Part shown: positions 1-13,500 of the stretch, one piece after another
Position numbering within the stretch: position 1 is the stretch's first letter
How the letters are laid out: every line of letters starts with the position of its first letter
NCBI RefSeq assembly: GCF_947623445.1
Contig: NC_135245.1
Location: forward strand, 19,909,501-19,973,500
DNA length: 64,000 bases
Direction of reading: 5' to 3'
DNA from: Clavelina lepadiformis
Lineage: Eukaryota; Chordata; Ascidiacea; Aplousobranchia; Clavelinidae
Notes under the pieces: generated by a model
Told to the model about the DNA's origin: nothing
Database searches by the model: none
What the model saw: only the letters and a program-made list of their open reading frames with translations
Translations under genes and position numbers: made by a program

Positions 1-330
1 CACCGCGCTTCACTAATTTCATGGTCTCAGATTACCTAAAACTTTAATGCTACATGTCTCGAAGAATGCAATCTCGACTGTCAAATTATAGGAATTTGAG
101 AGCGGGACAACTCAAATCAAAAGCTGGTTTACTGGAGTTGGGCAAAGGTTTTGGCTGGCACTATTTCACCGGAATCGTCGATTCGAAGCTGTTTTTTTTC
201 ACAGTTTCTCGTTGACCTCACTTAAATTTTATAACATAGCAACTTAAACCTAATCTACATCTTTCTTGCTTATTTAAATCCAACTCCAATGAAACTTCAA
301 TCAACTTTTGCTAAATCAACTTTTGCCTAT
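1..330. other. No gene seen
   Basis: AT-rich sequence with no long open frame and no recognisable repeat. It may be flanking or intronic sequence of a gene outside the window. Confidence 0.4.
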
Positions 331-338
331 ACCGTAAC

Positions 339-569
339 CAATGTTCCTTCTAAGCTGCGCGCGTGCGCAAATGCGCACTGCTGACACGGTCTCCGCGCAC
401 AGAAAATCTGTGCTGTGCACAAGAAAAACATCCAACCTGAATTGAAAATAAAATAAACGCATAATAATGGCCACAGTGCGCGCGTCTGATGTTGCTCACA
501 GTGGTCCAAGGGACCGCTCAGGGAGTTAGTGTGTTTGCTCAGACTCGTGAAAAATTAGATGGAACATTG
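339..569. mobile_element. hAT-type MITE, family A, copy 1
   Basis: A 231-bp non-autonomous element. Its ends are inverted repeats, CAATGTTCCTTCTAA on the left and TTAGATGGAACATTG on the right. It is flanked by a perfect 8-bp target-site duplication ACCGTAAC (331-338 and 570-577). Eight-bp duplications and short terminal repeats point to the hAT superfamily. The interior has GC-rich GCGCGTGCGCAAATGCGCAC hairpin-like sequence and no transposase. Copies at 30126-30365 and 57373-57612 are the same family. The open frame across it (327-509) is not a gene. Confidence 0.9.
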
Positions 570-577
570 ACCGTAAC

Positions 578-2458
578 CGTTTTTCTTAACCTCACCGCCT
601 ATCTTTAACAACAGGTGAAATCGTCACTTTGTTAACTTGTTGTAACTATCTGAAGAAAATGTAAGAAGACAACCTGGTGTACCGATGCTACCTACAATTG
701 ACGTTCACTGCTGTCCACTGTACAGTACATCTTTTTCTATAATGGCTTAAAACGCTGTAAGTGTCTCCGCAATGGACTTTGAATTGGGCTATAGTCGGCT
801 GTGTTATACACCTGTCCAGACAGTTTTTTATTGGTTCGTTCTGGAGGCGTGCAAATGGGCGTTGTAAAAGTAGAAAGTCAGAGAAGCGAAGAAAACGGGC
901 GATTGTCAAATGACGTAGAGTTATGAAAACACGTCATTGTCAAACCCATAGAGCAGCGGAGACCAACCAGGGATCCACGAGTTACACTGTGATTCCTCAT
1001 AAATAGCCTCATAAGTCATAACTAACAATTGTGAATGTGGGATTTTCCATTTTCTTCATGCTGCATTGCTCAGATGCCAAGATCAAAATTTCTGTTATTC
1101 TACGTTGTAGAATATAATTTGTAAATGTCATCTTATGTTCTCAGCAAGCCAGGCGAGGAAAACGAGAAACTTTCATCCAGAACCTAACATTTATGACGAA
1201 CAAAATTCAAAATCTGCTACACTGGCTATAAAAAGCCAGGGCCAAGGAACAAACAATTTTGCAAAGAAAACAACCACAGTTTCAAGTCATGCGTGATATG
1301 ACGTCAGTACCTGGGAACAATCACTGCCAACCGCAAATAATGCTTTGCCACGAAGTCACTTCTGACGTAAACGGTTATGCAACGATTGCATCATTCTCAG
1401 TGACGTCAAAAGGTATTTCCCAAATCGCTTCCCCATGGGTAAGATTAGGCGGAAATTTTTTCTTTGTTCGAGGTTTTTTAATTGTTTTGTACCATGTGCG
1501 ACACCTACCGGCCGTTTATTCACGTCGTGTTTTACACTCGAGAAAACATTTTTCTTGATGTTTTCTAAATATAAAAGTATAGGCAGTCGCGTAACTTTAC
1601 AAGATGTACATTCTTGGCATTTACGCAATTAATGACCTCTGTTGCTTAAACAAAGAAACTTTCTGCCAGAGCGATCGAGGGGTCTAGAACGAATTTATTC
1701 CTATGTGATAAAGCACCAAAATACTGAAATGCGACGCCCGAATACATACATTCTGTCATTTATTTCTTTTATCTTTCATTATTACAGATGGTGATCGACG
1801 TGATAGTAATTTCAATATATAGCTTTGTACAAGAAGAACAGGGAAGCTTCCAGCTTTCATAAACGGTGACAATTCTATGTTAAAGAAAATAACTAGCACT
1901 CCTATTATTACCAAATAATCTAAAATCTTGTATGTGATAATTGCTAGTTAAAGTTTACAGAGGTTTAGACAAAACGTTTCTAGGAAACATGCAAATCAAC
2001 AAAAAGATTGCAAAAACAAACAAATAAACGTTTAAATTGCCGATTCGTACAATGCATTTCGAGTCTTATATTTGAAAGTTAAAGCTATTATAAAGCATTT
2101 GAAACAGAATAAAAATTTGTGTCTAATCTCAACAACATGAAACATAATTGTTATTATTATTATGAAGTTATTCCAAATCCTAAAACCGAAATTACCAACT
2201 ATTATGATTATGTGAAACAAAAAGCAATGACAAAAAGTTTTGATCCTTTATTATCAGCAGCAGGCACAAGGTGCCTTGTCATCTTGGACATTAAACAACC
2301 ATCATAGAAAAATTTATGATGTACAAAATTTGCACTATTAGGTACAAATTTAACAGCAAATTTAAAACGTTGCTTATACGAGATGGCGGTTGTTCGCTCG
2401 TACATGATTTGCATATTTGCGAACAACAAACTCGTTTCTTAAAGACAAGGCGGGTTGC
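578..2458. other. Gene-poor stretch
   Basis: No convincing gene. Short overlapping open frames at 1259-1632 exist on both strands, which suggests chance openness. A TATAAAA box lies near 1228. TGACGTCA-type CRE/ATF sites occur near 1299 and 1401. AT-rich sequence with poor complexity fills 1900-2450. Confidence 0.4.
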
Positions 2459-3545
2459 TATTTTCGCAGCATATTTGCTAACGTATAACAATTTTTTTCG
2501 CATTTAGTTCATTAGAACATTTACAAACCGCATTTTGCGTATAAAATATAGCATATTTGCTATCGTATAACAACGTTTTTCGCATTTTTTTCATTAGAAC
2601 ATTTGTAAACCGCATTTTGCGTATAAAATGTAGCTTATTTGCTAACGTATAACAACGTTTTTCGCATTTAGTTCATTAGAACATTTATAAACCGCATTTT
2701 GCGTATAAAATATAGCTTATTTGCTATCGTATAACAACGTTTTTCGCATTTAGTTCATTAGAACATTTGTAAACCGCATTTTGCGTATAAAATGTAGCTT
2801 ATTTGCTAACGTATAACAACGTTTTTCGCATTTAGTTCATTAGAACATTTGTAAACCGCATTTTGCGTATAAAATATAGCTTATTTGCTAACGTATAACA
2901 ACGTTTTTCGCATTTAGTTCATTAGAACATTTGGAAACCGCATTTAGCGTATAAAATATAGCTTATTTGCTAACGTATAACAACGTTTTTCGCATTTTTT
3001 TCATTAGAACATTTGTAAACCGCATTTTGCGTGTAAAATGTTGCATATTTGCTAACGTATAACAACGTTTTTCGCATTTAGTTCATTAGAACATTTGTAA
3101 ACCGCATTTTGCGTATAAAATGTAGCTTATTTGCTAACGTATAACAACGTTTTTCGCATTTAGTTCATTAGAACATTTATAAACCGCATTTTGCGTATAA
3201 AATATAGCTTATTTGCTAACGTATTACAACGTTTTTCGCATTTTTTTCATTAGAACATTTGTAAACCGCATTTTTCGTGTAAAATGCTGCATATTTGCTA
3301 ACGTATAACAACGTTTTTCGCATTTAGTTCATTAGAACATTTGTAAACCGCATTTTGCGTATAAAATGTAGCTTATTTGCTAACGTATAACAACGTTTTT
3401 CGCATTTAGTTCATTAGAACATTTGTAAACCGCATTTTGCGTATAAAATGTAGCTTATTTGCTAACGTATAACAACGTTTTTCGCATTTGGTTCATTAGA
3501 ACATTTATAAACCGCATTTAGCGTAAACAATATAGCATATTTTGC
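2459..3545. repeat. 82-bp minisatellite, about 13 units
   Basis: Tandem array with an 82-bp period. Successive CGTATAACAACG-type landmarks lie at 2482, 2565, 2646, 2728, 2810, 2892, 2974, 3056, 3138, 3220, 3302, 3384 and 3466, so spacing is 81-83 bp and almost always 82. Each unit contains GTTCATTAGAACATT, an imperfect palindrome, and CGCATTTTGCG. Variant units with a run of T in place of TAGTTC recur at 2582, 2990 and 3239, which suggests amplification in blocks of three or more units. The array fades into AT-rich sequence about 260 bp beyond the 3' end of the TNF-receptor gene. Confidence 0.93.
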
Positions 3546-3809
3546 GCGCATGTAATAAGAATTTTTGATTATAATTTCTTAGGTTTTTCGTGTACATTTA
3601 TGATTCGCATTTTAGTTACATTAAGCGACATTATTTAATAAATTAAAATCCTTTTTATAGATGATTTAAAACGAAGTATGACCATTATTGTGACTTATTA
3701 TTTAAAACCTTTTCAACACTTCTTTTGTGAACGATTTCAGACAAACATTAGATGTAAATAAGCGATAATATTTTTTTTAAGTGGCGCAACTCGCGTTAAG
3801 TTTTTGCCG

Positions 3810-6800
3810 TTAGTGGGACTCAGAGAGCGAAGTTTGGACAGCCTTTAGCGGACTTTTGGGTTTTTCTAATCCACCGCGTAGACAGACAGGGACTTGGACA
3901 TCAGGGAATTGCTCTCTAACAACAATGACGTAATCCATCCAGCCGTTCTTGCAGCAAACATCGACGATATGCTGCGGGGTGAAGTAGGCCTCTCCTTGTT
4001 GAACGAGGATACGGAAGAGACTGATGAACTGTTCCCGAGGAAGGTCTAAATATAACAACAGAATAAATAAACCATAATTCTTAACTCACCTTTTTGTGTT
4101 TATTTGCTGAATAGGCTACATACAATAACGACATTGTTAAATGAACTTATGGTGACGGTAAAATTGCTTACCCTGGCGTAAGTTTCGTATTTCGACTTCA
4201 GCATCGGAAAGAGTAAATAGCTCCCGGAAGAATGGCCGGATATTATCAGCGACCACCACTTTGGCCAGAGCGTAACACAGCCGCATCACTGGACAAAAAT
4301 ATTTTTGGTGAAACAAAGCATTATCGAGAATTTGGTTGGTTCTTACTCTGTCAATTATTCTAGAAGGTTATATGAGCCCAACCAAAGAAATAGTAAAGCC
4401 AAAACAGATTTCTGCAAACCAATTATTGCTGATTGTGCGCTTTTGTTGTGAATTTATGTTGGTTTTGGAGGATAATTTCAATGAATTTTACTTTTGTGCG
4501 AAAGACCGTGATCATGGTTCTTTTAGCAGGTTGGACAGATATAAACGCCAGCAAATAAAAGAGTTGTAAAATATGTTTCAGCAACAGTATGACAACAGTT
4601 TTACGCTTACAGTGCAATGCTAAATTAACTTACTTTCTTTTTTGTATTGCTCCAGTCTTCTGGTTGGTTGCGAGGCAAAACTATTTGACAGTGCAGTGCT
4701 GTCTAACGTCACATTAATAATTGGCGTTGCCTTTTGCGTTACATTCATTTCTCTCAGAGCTTCTGCATTGACCTACGTGCAACATATGGTCTGTATTAGA
4801 ACAAAAACATACAAAATTAGAACATAAAACATACATAACCTTGCAGGAAAAAATATACTGAAATAGGAGAAACAGTTAAATATACAAAAAATTACAAAAT
4901 CATCTCACAGAATTGCTCGAGTTTGTCAAATCTGCTTGTTGACCGCTGTCAAACTCCTGAGGTAAAACCATTTCATTTCTGGAATTTTCGCTCCTTGGCG
5001 TCGAGAAACCCGAGTCTTGACCGTTGTTGCGTTTTGTTTTACACTCATTGTTGAGCCTAAAAATATGACAAAGATTTAACCGGCTTTCACAATTGAAAGA
5101 GTTTAAGTCACAACAGAAAACATGTCTTGAAATTGTCGTACATTGGGTCACTTTCTACTGGCGAATCACCCCCTTCATCATCATTTTCCTTCGCTTGCCC
5201 CTCAACGTCATCACCACGATTTGACCTTGACTTCTGCATGAATAACAAGTCAAAGTTTTGTAAAAACACCCATGTTTTGAGGTAAGTATTTAATTTTTGA
5301 CGTATTAGGCCTAATTGTTGGGCAAAGAGTAACAGAAGGCGCTATATTGAGTACTGAGACCAGTGAAGCAAAACTACTGTAAAAGCTGATTTCACTTACT
5401 TCGCCTGCACTTCAGCCTGCTTTGAATAAGTCAGACTTTAAATAATCTAATACGATTGTTCAGCTTTGATTTCAAAACTAATCCTCTGTGTTCTACCATG
5501 TATAATTACATGCATTTCAAATCTACAAGTGAAATCAAAGGTTCTTGCAAGTGGATGAAATTTTGTAACTTACATTTGTCATGACACGCCAGATGAGTAT
5601 GCATAATAGCAATACAGAGAAGGCCGCAAAAAATGGACCAAGGTAATTCCAAACCGGCGTTTGATCTGAAAAAAAAAATCTCGTTAGACTAATTACTGGT
5701 CAGCAGAAGGAGCGTTTGTTGAACGTGTAACTGGTAAACTTTTTGTCCTTGGAAAATCCTACCAGTTTTCAGGTTTGAAAACACAGTTTGAATCGTTGTC
5801 GTGGGCCACGGTGGCTTCATTGACGTTCCTACTTTGTTTGTTGTTGCTGTTTCTACAGTTGTTTCACCGGTTTCCGTTCCTCTACATAAGACAAATAGTT
5901 TCGATCAGTTTTTATGAAATTTTCCGCTTTTATATGGGTTAAAGATTATCTTTTTTCGGCCACCATAAAAACCTTTTATTTAAAATCAAAAAATAAAAAT
6001 GGCCCAAACAAATTTAAACACGTATTCCTGGAATACGTTCACCTCATTACGGTCTTGATGGATATTTTAACTGATTGATTGTTAATGTATTTTAACGACA
6101 TTTGGACTACCTGGAAGTTACAGGTGAAAGACAAACTACTGAAAATTGTGAGGATTTGGCGTAAAACGAATGGTCGCGATCGTAATTCGGAAGTGTTTTT
6201 TAAACGTTTGTCGCACAACACAATATGTTGCTGGTGTTCATGTTTTACGCTAATCCGTGTTTGCACCCGTTTCATTGTGCACGCATGATTAGACGCCATT
6301 CGCATTGTTACGTTCAGCGTTACGCTCTAGTGCAGAAGAGTCGTTCGTGGCACTTCTCAATTGGCCAAAAGAAGTAGCGTTGTAGATGACGTAAAACCTT
6401 AAAGTTCGAGAAGCCCTAGCGGTGCGTTCGTTTGATTCAGTCAAAGTTTTGAACCGTGGTGCTTTTGTTACATCAGGGCCAATGATTTCGCTGAAGACTT
6501 GTTCAGTGATTTTATTGCCTCGTTCGTGTGCTTTTTAGCTGTTGTTCCATTACACTTCATCGAAAGCTTTGTGCAATTTTAGTTGTGAGCCGATGAAGCA
6601 GTATTAAAGAACCAGCGACCATATCGAAACGACCGAGTACAGCAAACATAAGTCGATTATTTCAACACGAAAGCATAACACATTTCTAAAACATGAAGAA
6701 AGCACTAAACAATAGCAGGCACTTTCAGACAGAAATGACTTTTTCTAGTAACATCTTACTGTGTTGGGGAACATCTTTCTAATCTGGGATCGATCCGCAA

Positions 6801-7384
6801 TTCCAAATCGGTCGGACACTTCCTACATTCGGTATCATGTGTCCAATTTCCTTGGGAAATCACTCTTTCGTCATCAGAGCATACTTTATGACGTTGGCAT
6901 TGTTGAAGCTTGTGGGCTCTTTGGCTGATGAATTCACCAGGGGGACAAGGCACACACTGGGTTGTTTGTGGAAGAAGAGATCTAAACAATTATACAAACA
7001 TTGAATATTAACTACGTGGATTGTTACAATTACAAATAAACAAAAACATAACTTAACAAAAGTTTCATAATATTAAAACATGTAATTAAGGGGTCATACA
7101 CAGTGTAATTGTGTATTATATACAATTCCAGCGGCTGTCGCTATATGTGGTTTCACGTTTCACCATCATAACAACAGCAACTGTATTTACTCGCAGGGTC
7201 CTTTGTAACGAAAGCCGGGATTACAACCACAACACATCGTTTCCTCGTCATCAACCGAGATCATTTTGTAACCGTTGAGACCATCTGGCATCAAAGTATT
7301 AGGACATTGGTCAGGTTCGTCGTCGTTTAAAACACCTTGACTGCTTGTCGGTGCAATGAAGCCAACGATGAGAAATATTAACAT
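3810..7384 (-). CDS. TNF-receptor family protein with death domain
   Basis: Predicted type I membrane receptor that would bind a TNF-family ligand outside and recruit death-domain adaptors inside. Nine exons, in transcript order: 7384-7191, 6981-6760, 5881-5763, 5665-5574, 5233-5142, 5056-4909, 4772-4634, 4288-4172 and 4045-3810. They sum to 1359 nt (452 aa plus stop) with matching phases. Residues 1 to about 17 (MLIFLIVGFIAPTSSQG) are a signal peptide. Residues ~29-125 hold about two cysteine-rich repeats (CCGCNPGF, then CVPCPPGEF with six or more Cys). A Thr-rich stalk follows, then a membrane helix around 186-204 (FFAAFSVLLLCILIW). A Lys/Asp/Glu and Ser-rich cytoplasmic linker precedes the death domain at ~338-422 (LSDAEVEIRNLRQ, then REQFISLFRILVQQGEA). 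The ATG was chosen because it opens directly into the signal peptide. A longer frame upstream lacks an ATG, and an intron in the 5' UTR is possible. The exon 5/6 junction (GTACGA donor) is the least certain. The subfamily cannot be assigned. Confidence 0.87.
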
Positions 7385-7519
7385 TCTGTTTCGCCATCTT
7401 AACAAAATTTGTAAAACGAGATGTTATAAAATAAGTCCTTGAAACTTCGCACTTTACCATAGACGTAAATTAAATTAGATAAAATTAACTTAAATTTTTT
7501 CTTACTTTGTTTTGCATGT

Positions 7520-10500
7520 TGACGTTTGCCGCATGTTATCGGTCTATTCTGTGGATGTAATTGATCAACAGAAGACAAAGTTTAATTAAAAACTAAGACA
7601 ATTAATCTCTATTAAATTTTAGACTGTTGATGAATGTTGGAAAAAATGTTTCATTGTTAGAACCTCTAGCTACCTTACCACGTTATAGCGTCCAAACAAA
7701 TTCGATTTATAACAAATCACGTAAAGGTTTTATTTGAATAGTGTGATGACGTCTAATGCCTTGACTGGGGCTTTTCCGTGAACTTTGAACTGATCACGTC
7801 ACTTTTCGAGCTCCCGATTTAAAGCTTTTGTTACATCATATTAACTCTGATTGTATTTTGAGAAAACGATAATGTTTCAACTCAATGTTTCACTTATCGC
7901 GGTCGGTCCACTAAATACCGTTGTAATATTATCCCCCACAGTTTTGATACCTAAGGAGATGCGGTTAACATACATCTCAGCAGATATTAAGAGCTATTGG
8001 TCTTTGTATGATAAGATTTACGTGGACTTTGTTTTATAATACTTTTCAGAGTTGTAGCTATGCAAGCAATTGGCCACAGGTTCCTTTGCTTTAACTTCAA
8101 CGTATACGGTACATCTGATCCCGTAAGGGGTAAATCCCATCCATAGATACAAAGCGTCAGCCGAGGACAAACTTTTGAATAACGCCTGAGTATAAAGTTT
8201 CCACCCATCGGCCAGCTGATGAGTTCGACAGCTATGTGCGTTGTTGAAGAGATATCTACAAAATCGAAGTGGAAATATTGGCTTTTTCAACTAATTTCTG
8301 CTTTTGTCCTGTTAAAGTAAGAACTTTCTAGAATCTAACTGCTAGTTTGTGACAGATTCGTAGCAGCATTTCCAACCGTACAAAAACCCCGATGTCACCA
8401 GTTGCCCACAAAAAACACGTGTTATCCTATTGGCGTTGTTTTTTGATTAAGTTTCTCTGCTTAAAGGTCAAACGCTTTCTTTGTTAAATCGTCTTGACGA
8501 ACGATACGGTGTCATTGAAATGTTCCTGTGTATCCGTAAACTGTTGTTGATTTTGGACCGCTTTTAGTTAACTTCTTACTTTCGACATCCCATGATGTGG
8601 GAGCACTTTGGAACCAAAACGTTCAGCACTCAAGCTCCACAAGGCATTCGTCTCCAGAAAAGTGATAAAACCGACAGCTATAGTTTAAATATCCGAAAAT
8701 AGGAATTACAATTACACAGTACCACTGGAGATTGACTCAAATAACCCATGGAGTTTGTGTTTACACGACAACCACATCTTGCAAGTTTGAACCAAAAGTT
8801 AGACAGGTATTATAGAAAAGTGGAACCAACAACCCATAAAAGTCAACATTATCATTAATTCAACGATAGTTGCCTCTCGGACCGCAATGAAGTCACTACA
8901 TACACAATCTCAACGTCATTGCTTTTGTGGACTCAGCTTGACAACTACACTTAGAATAGGTCAAATCACTTGGGTTTTAACTCTGATATGCTTTTAGACC
9001 TTGCACTGCTTTGCTGTATCGTCATAACTCATAGTTAAAACAAGTCGTTCAAATACCTTGTTAATAACAAGCAGCATCAAGTACTGTGTAATCGCGAAGA
9101 ACAATACAAGGAATTTTCCGCACTTGGTCTGTAGATCTTCTACCATCCGAAAACTAATAGAGTAGACCAATATAAATTCTATTTAAGATAAGCATGAAAT
9201 GTACAAAGCGTATTTGAAAGGTAGCGTCTGGCAATATCCGCAACAGATCGAGTCGATAATGTGTAGTAGAACAGTTCCTTACGTGTTGCAATTTTATAGG
9301 AATGATCACGCATACTTGCGTGAAAACAACACAAACACAGTCCAAAGTTAACCTCAAGAGTGCCATCTGATATATCTTATTTTTCTTTGTTATTGTCAGG
9401 GTACGTTTTGCTTTACAAACTGTTGGTTATTGCCAAGCTCTACTCCATCTCGAGCAACACTCATTTGTAAGGAGAGTTTTTTTTTTATCGAAAGTACGTC
9501 ACGATGCTTATGTTCATTCAAACCTTTCTTACCCTACAAACGCCTTTCTTAGTTTAATGTCTTATAAATAGACTTCTACACCTAACCTGTATATTTCTTA
9601 CCGGTTATTAATTGGAAAGTAATATCCATAAACTTTGGAGCAAGATGAAACGAACAAAAGAGTGCCATTACATTGACGCGAGTAGACGGTTCGTGTCGAT
9701 GATCCCTAAAATAATTGAACAGTTCCTTAAATGGCGCAATATCACGTTTGTAATCGCGCTTTTGGTTCGCAAACATAGACGGAGTTTGTTCATAAAATCT
9801 GTGTGATCTTTAGCTGTTTACGTCACACTGACAAACAAACTTACGGACGTCATGACAATTAACTACCTTGCAAGACTTGTCTTGTTGGAATCAGTCAGTT
9901 CAACAGCAGCAGCCCTGTCTAACCTTTAGCATGATTCCTTGTTATAACAACGAATGACAAACAACTAACACATACTGTAAGTAAAGTTATATAACCTGGT
10001 AAGTTAAATCGTCAAATCATTTCTTTTTAGAACTAGACGGCAACTTAATTTTTTACATGCTTCAAATTTCCTTACACCTTCCCTCCTACCAAGATACATA
10101 AAATTTGGCGCATTCGGGAAGGTTGCATCCGCGCAAGCGTCCACCGTTCTTCTAATGACGCAATTTCATACGTGCAATCGCTGTTAGTCAGTATTTGTTC
10201 GCAAATAGCGATGGAATTTCGTTACAAAATCTACTGATAAGGCGCCTACAGTCGTCTGCTTTACACAAGCGAACAACATACGTCCTCACAAATCATTATC
10301 TTGCGTTATAAGTTTTGTCGGAATCACTGAGTTTGACGTTTCAGATCGTTTCTCGTCATCATGACAAAGCATTGACATTTGAATGAAGTCTATTATACTG
10401 TTCGACCTGATAAGATAAACCTTCTGTTAATTGCTTTTTTGAGCTGATCCGTAACTTAATTGCTTGCCTGCATCAAATCTCCCACTTTCTACTCTCACAC

Positions 10501-13500
10501 CAAATAATTGCAACACGAAAAACGGCGCGTTATCATTGTTTGGAAGCTTGGGCCGATACATTGTGTTCTAGTCTTTCAAGACAATATCGTTGGTTTTAAG
10601 AAAACTTGAACTAAACATTTATCGCTTAAATCGCCGTTTTAAGACATCCAATCGAATCATTCAACAACTCAAAAGTAATAACTTCCCAAATTAGTTAATT
10701 GCAGTTACATCAAGAATTTTTGACAGATACACAAGTTCCTTAACGACCGCAGGACTCGCAGGACTTTCTTGTTATAACAACTGCCCCTTTCACAACTTTG
10801 CACTGGATAGTCAAAAGCATCAAAAAGAAATTTAAAACCTCCTGTAGTAGGCGCCTATTCTTACTGATTAATTGTTTATTACTAAGCAAATTGTACCCTG
10901 CCTCACAAAGTTGTTTGTCTCCGATTCCGAAAATCTCGACCCTTCGCGAAGTCATATGACTTTATGTTGTCATAAAGAGAACAATGGAGAGCGACGGAAA
11001 TGTTGCTTTTTTCTCTTTACCCGCTGCAGTCGCACTGAAGCAATAATAGTTATCCAAAGAAACTTCTGGAACCTTTGTAATCTTTTCTCTTTTTTATTGG
11101 TTCACGCTCGTCAGTTTATGTTTCGGCTCACCACTCATTCGTTCATGAATATCTTTAATTTGTAAAGCGACTACCGCCTATAGTGCGACATTATTTGTAC
11201 AGAATGCCCAAACGGGTTGTTTAAACAAATTTCCTACCACAGCGTAGGCCGTAGACGTTTTGCAACACGGACAAAGTTGCGTTTATTTCAACTGCGAAAC
11301 AAAAACATTCAAATCGTCTTTCTCACTCACTTGTTGAAATAAACTAAACGTTATCACCGATTTCTATCAAATTTTCCTTCCTCCTAACAAGCCATCTATT
11401 ACACAGGGCGCTGCACAGGAATGTGGAGTTGACTAATCCTCTATGTCTCTATCCTATGTGCCGCCAGTGACGTACATATCCAGCAAAAAATGTGAACATA
11501 CCTGAGACCAATAAAGCGTAGAAACTATAAAGGCATATCCACTTGTTCTGAGACAGATTATCTGAAACGTATTTATGACGCAACAATCGCTGCCGTGACG
11601 CTACTACTGACGTCACTATTTTCAGTTTAAAAAAGTTTAGGTTCAGAAAGCTTTAACTAGACTGAGTAATTTCGTGTTGTTTCTATTGTTTCCGTTTGAT
11701 ATTAGACAAAAATAGATAAAGGCTGGCGCTAAATAGCGGCTGATGACTATCTGGCGCGCATTGACAAGTCTGCTGACAATTTTCATTCTTTCTTTTCTGT
11801 TGTTATTGTAAATTAGTTACGTAGTTTTGGTGTTGTGCGTGTTTTTGAGTGGTTTCGCGTTTAATTGCGGCAGAACACACACAGTCTTGAGTACCCTGAG
11901 TATGAAATATTGTTAGATTTCAAATACTTTCCCGCATAACGCGTCTTCGGTTCAGGTTTCTAGCCGCCTGTGAAGCTGGGGTGAAAACGTCCTTCAAGGA
12001 GTCGGACACGTAAACGGAGTTACATAATCGTTGGCTTTTCACTTATCAAACCATTTACCCATATGTTATAACTCTGAGTAGCTTATACTCAAATTGAAAG
12101 TATGCTCTGAGTTGTTTTTATCTCTAGGCAAGAGTTTTCAAAAGCGAGCGTTCAATACGTCATCACAGGCAGCTAGAAACGAAGCCACGACTAACGAGGC
12201 TCGATAACCGACCCCTGGTTTTTACGGCAACATACCACGCACTCATGTGCATGTAATACCTGGAACTGCATACGAAGTATATTGTGCATAAAACTGCGCT
12301 TTTCCTTGTGTCAATAATTAGGAATTCTTTGATTCTACTCAATTACGATAAAACGTTTAGATTTAATGCAAACACTTTGTTAAAATGACCGTAACATCGA
12401 TAAATACGTTTTTAATATTGACTTACATGGATCCGCATGCACTTACGATAGAATTTACTTCCGCACTACTCCGGTAATCCACTGGTATTAAATAAACAGT
12501 ATTTGTCTTAAATATTAACTCAGCTTGAAAAAATATCGACGACAAGTTTCCGATCTCGTGGAAATGAATCTTGAAAATATCGTATAAATTACGATCTATC
12601 GCTGACCGTAACTACTGCCTCGGTGCTTCGAAATAGGTGTGTAATAGGAAGCCATACAGTAGCTTTTGTTTGCCAACTTGTCGATATAGCTTATAATTGA
12701 TTGTCTTGGGCAGAACCATTCTCTGTTGCATTGTTCGGTGCTTTTGCTTGAACTTTTCACAGCGCCAATCTCCGTAAAACCATAACTCATCCCATAACTT
12801 ATAATGTTTGGGCGAAGTAGTGGTCATTGATATCGTCGACCAGTTTGTATTTGATTTAGAGCGAGTGACTATCATTGAAGTTTATAACGCTCAATTCGTA
12901 CCGTAATCAGTTCCTGGCTAGGACTAGTGGGACTTCGAAGCATTTACAAACCATTGCCATTTAGCTTGGTTTATGGAGGCTTGGTAACGGTGGTGTTTAT
13001 AGCCGCGATGTTGCGATTCGATGTACTTACCAGGCATAAATCAAGACTTGGAGGTATACTCACAGCCTCACACCAGACTAAGCCTGAAAGTTAATGTTCG
13101 ATAAATTGCATCATAACTCTCCGCGCGTTTCAATCACAACAACATCAAAAACTTTTCTTAAATTTGCCATGCGTTCCACTACATAGTAGTTGTATGACGT
13201 CAGTTGATACTAACGAAGTTCCATAAACAAATTAAAATACAAGCTCAAAACCGTAAATGTGATTCAACGTTGTAAGTTTTGAAAAAAAAAGCAGTAAAAC
13301 CTAACTACTTGAACCAAGAAAACAACAACAAGGTCATTCTTAACCAAAACGTCTGGTAAAATAGAAATAACTCCCGCAGTTGCCAGTCAAAGTCTGTTAA
13401 AACGCGTTCCTTTCAACAAATGCAGAAAAATGTCACTCACTGACAGTAACTGATGCAAGACAAGACTTTACCGAAACCGGACTATTTCTCATCCCCCCGA

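Noticed and set aside
1259-1632. Overlapping frames on both strands near a TATA-like box
   Set aside because: No codon or domain signal favours either strand, and there are no splice partners.
2459-3545. Regular repeats as a CRISPR array
   Set aside because: Units are contiguous 82-bp tandem repeats with no unique spacers, in eukaryotic DNA.
6039-6305. Extra cysteine-rich exon of the TNF receptor
   Set aside because: The frame lacks the C-x2-C spacing, and the receptor model closes in frame without it.
12596-12875. Two overlapping protein-like minus-strand frames
   Set aside because: Two frames of the same strand look equally plausible, without splice support or homology I can name.
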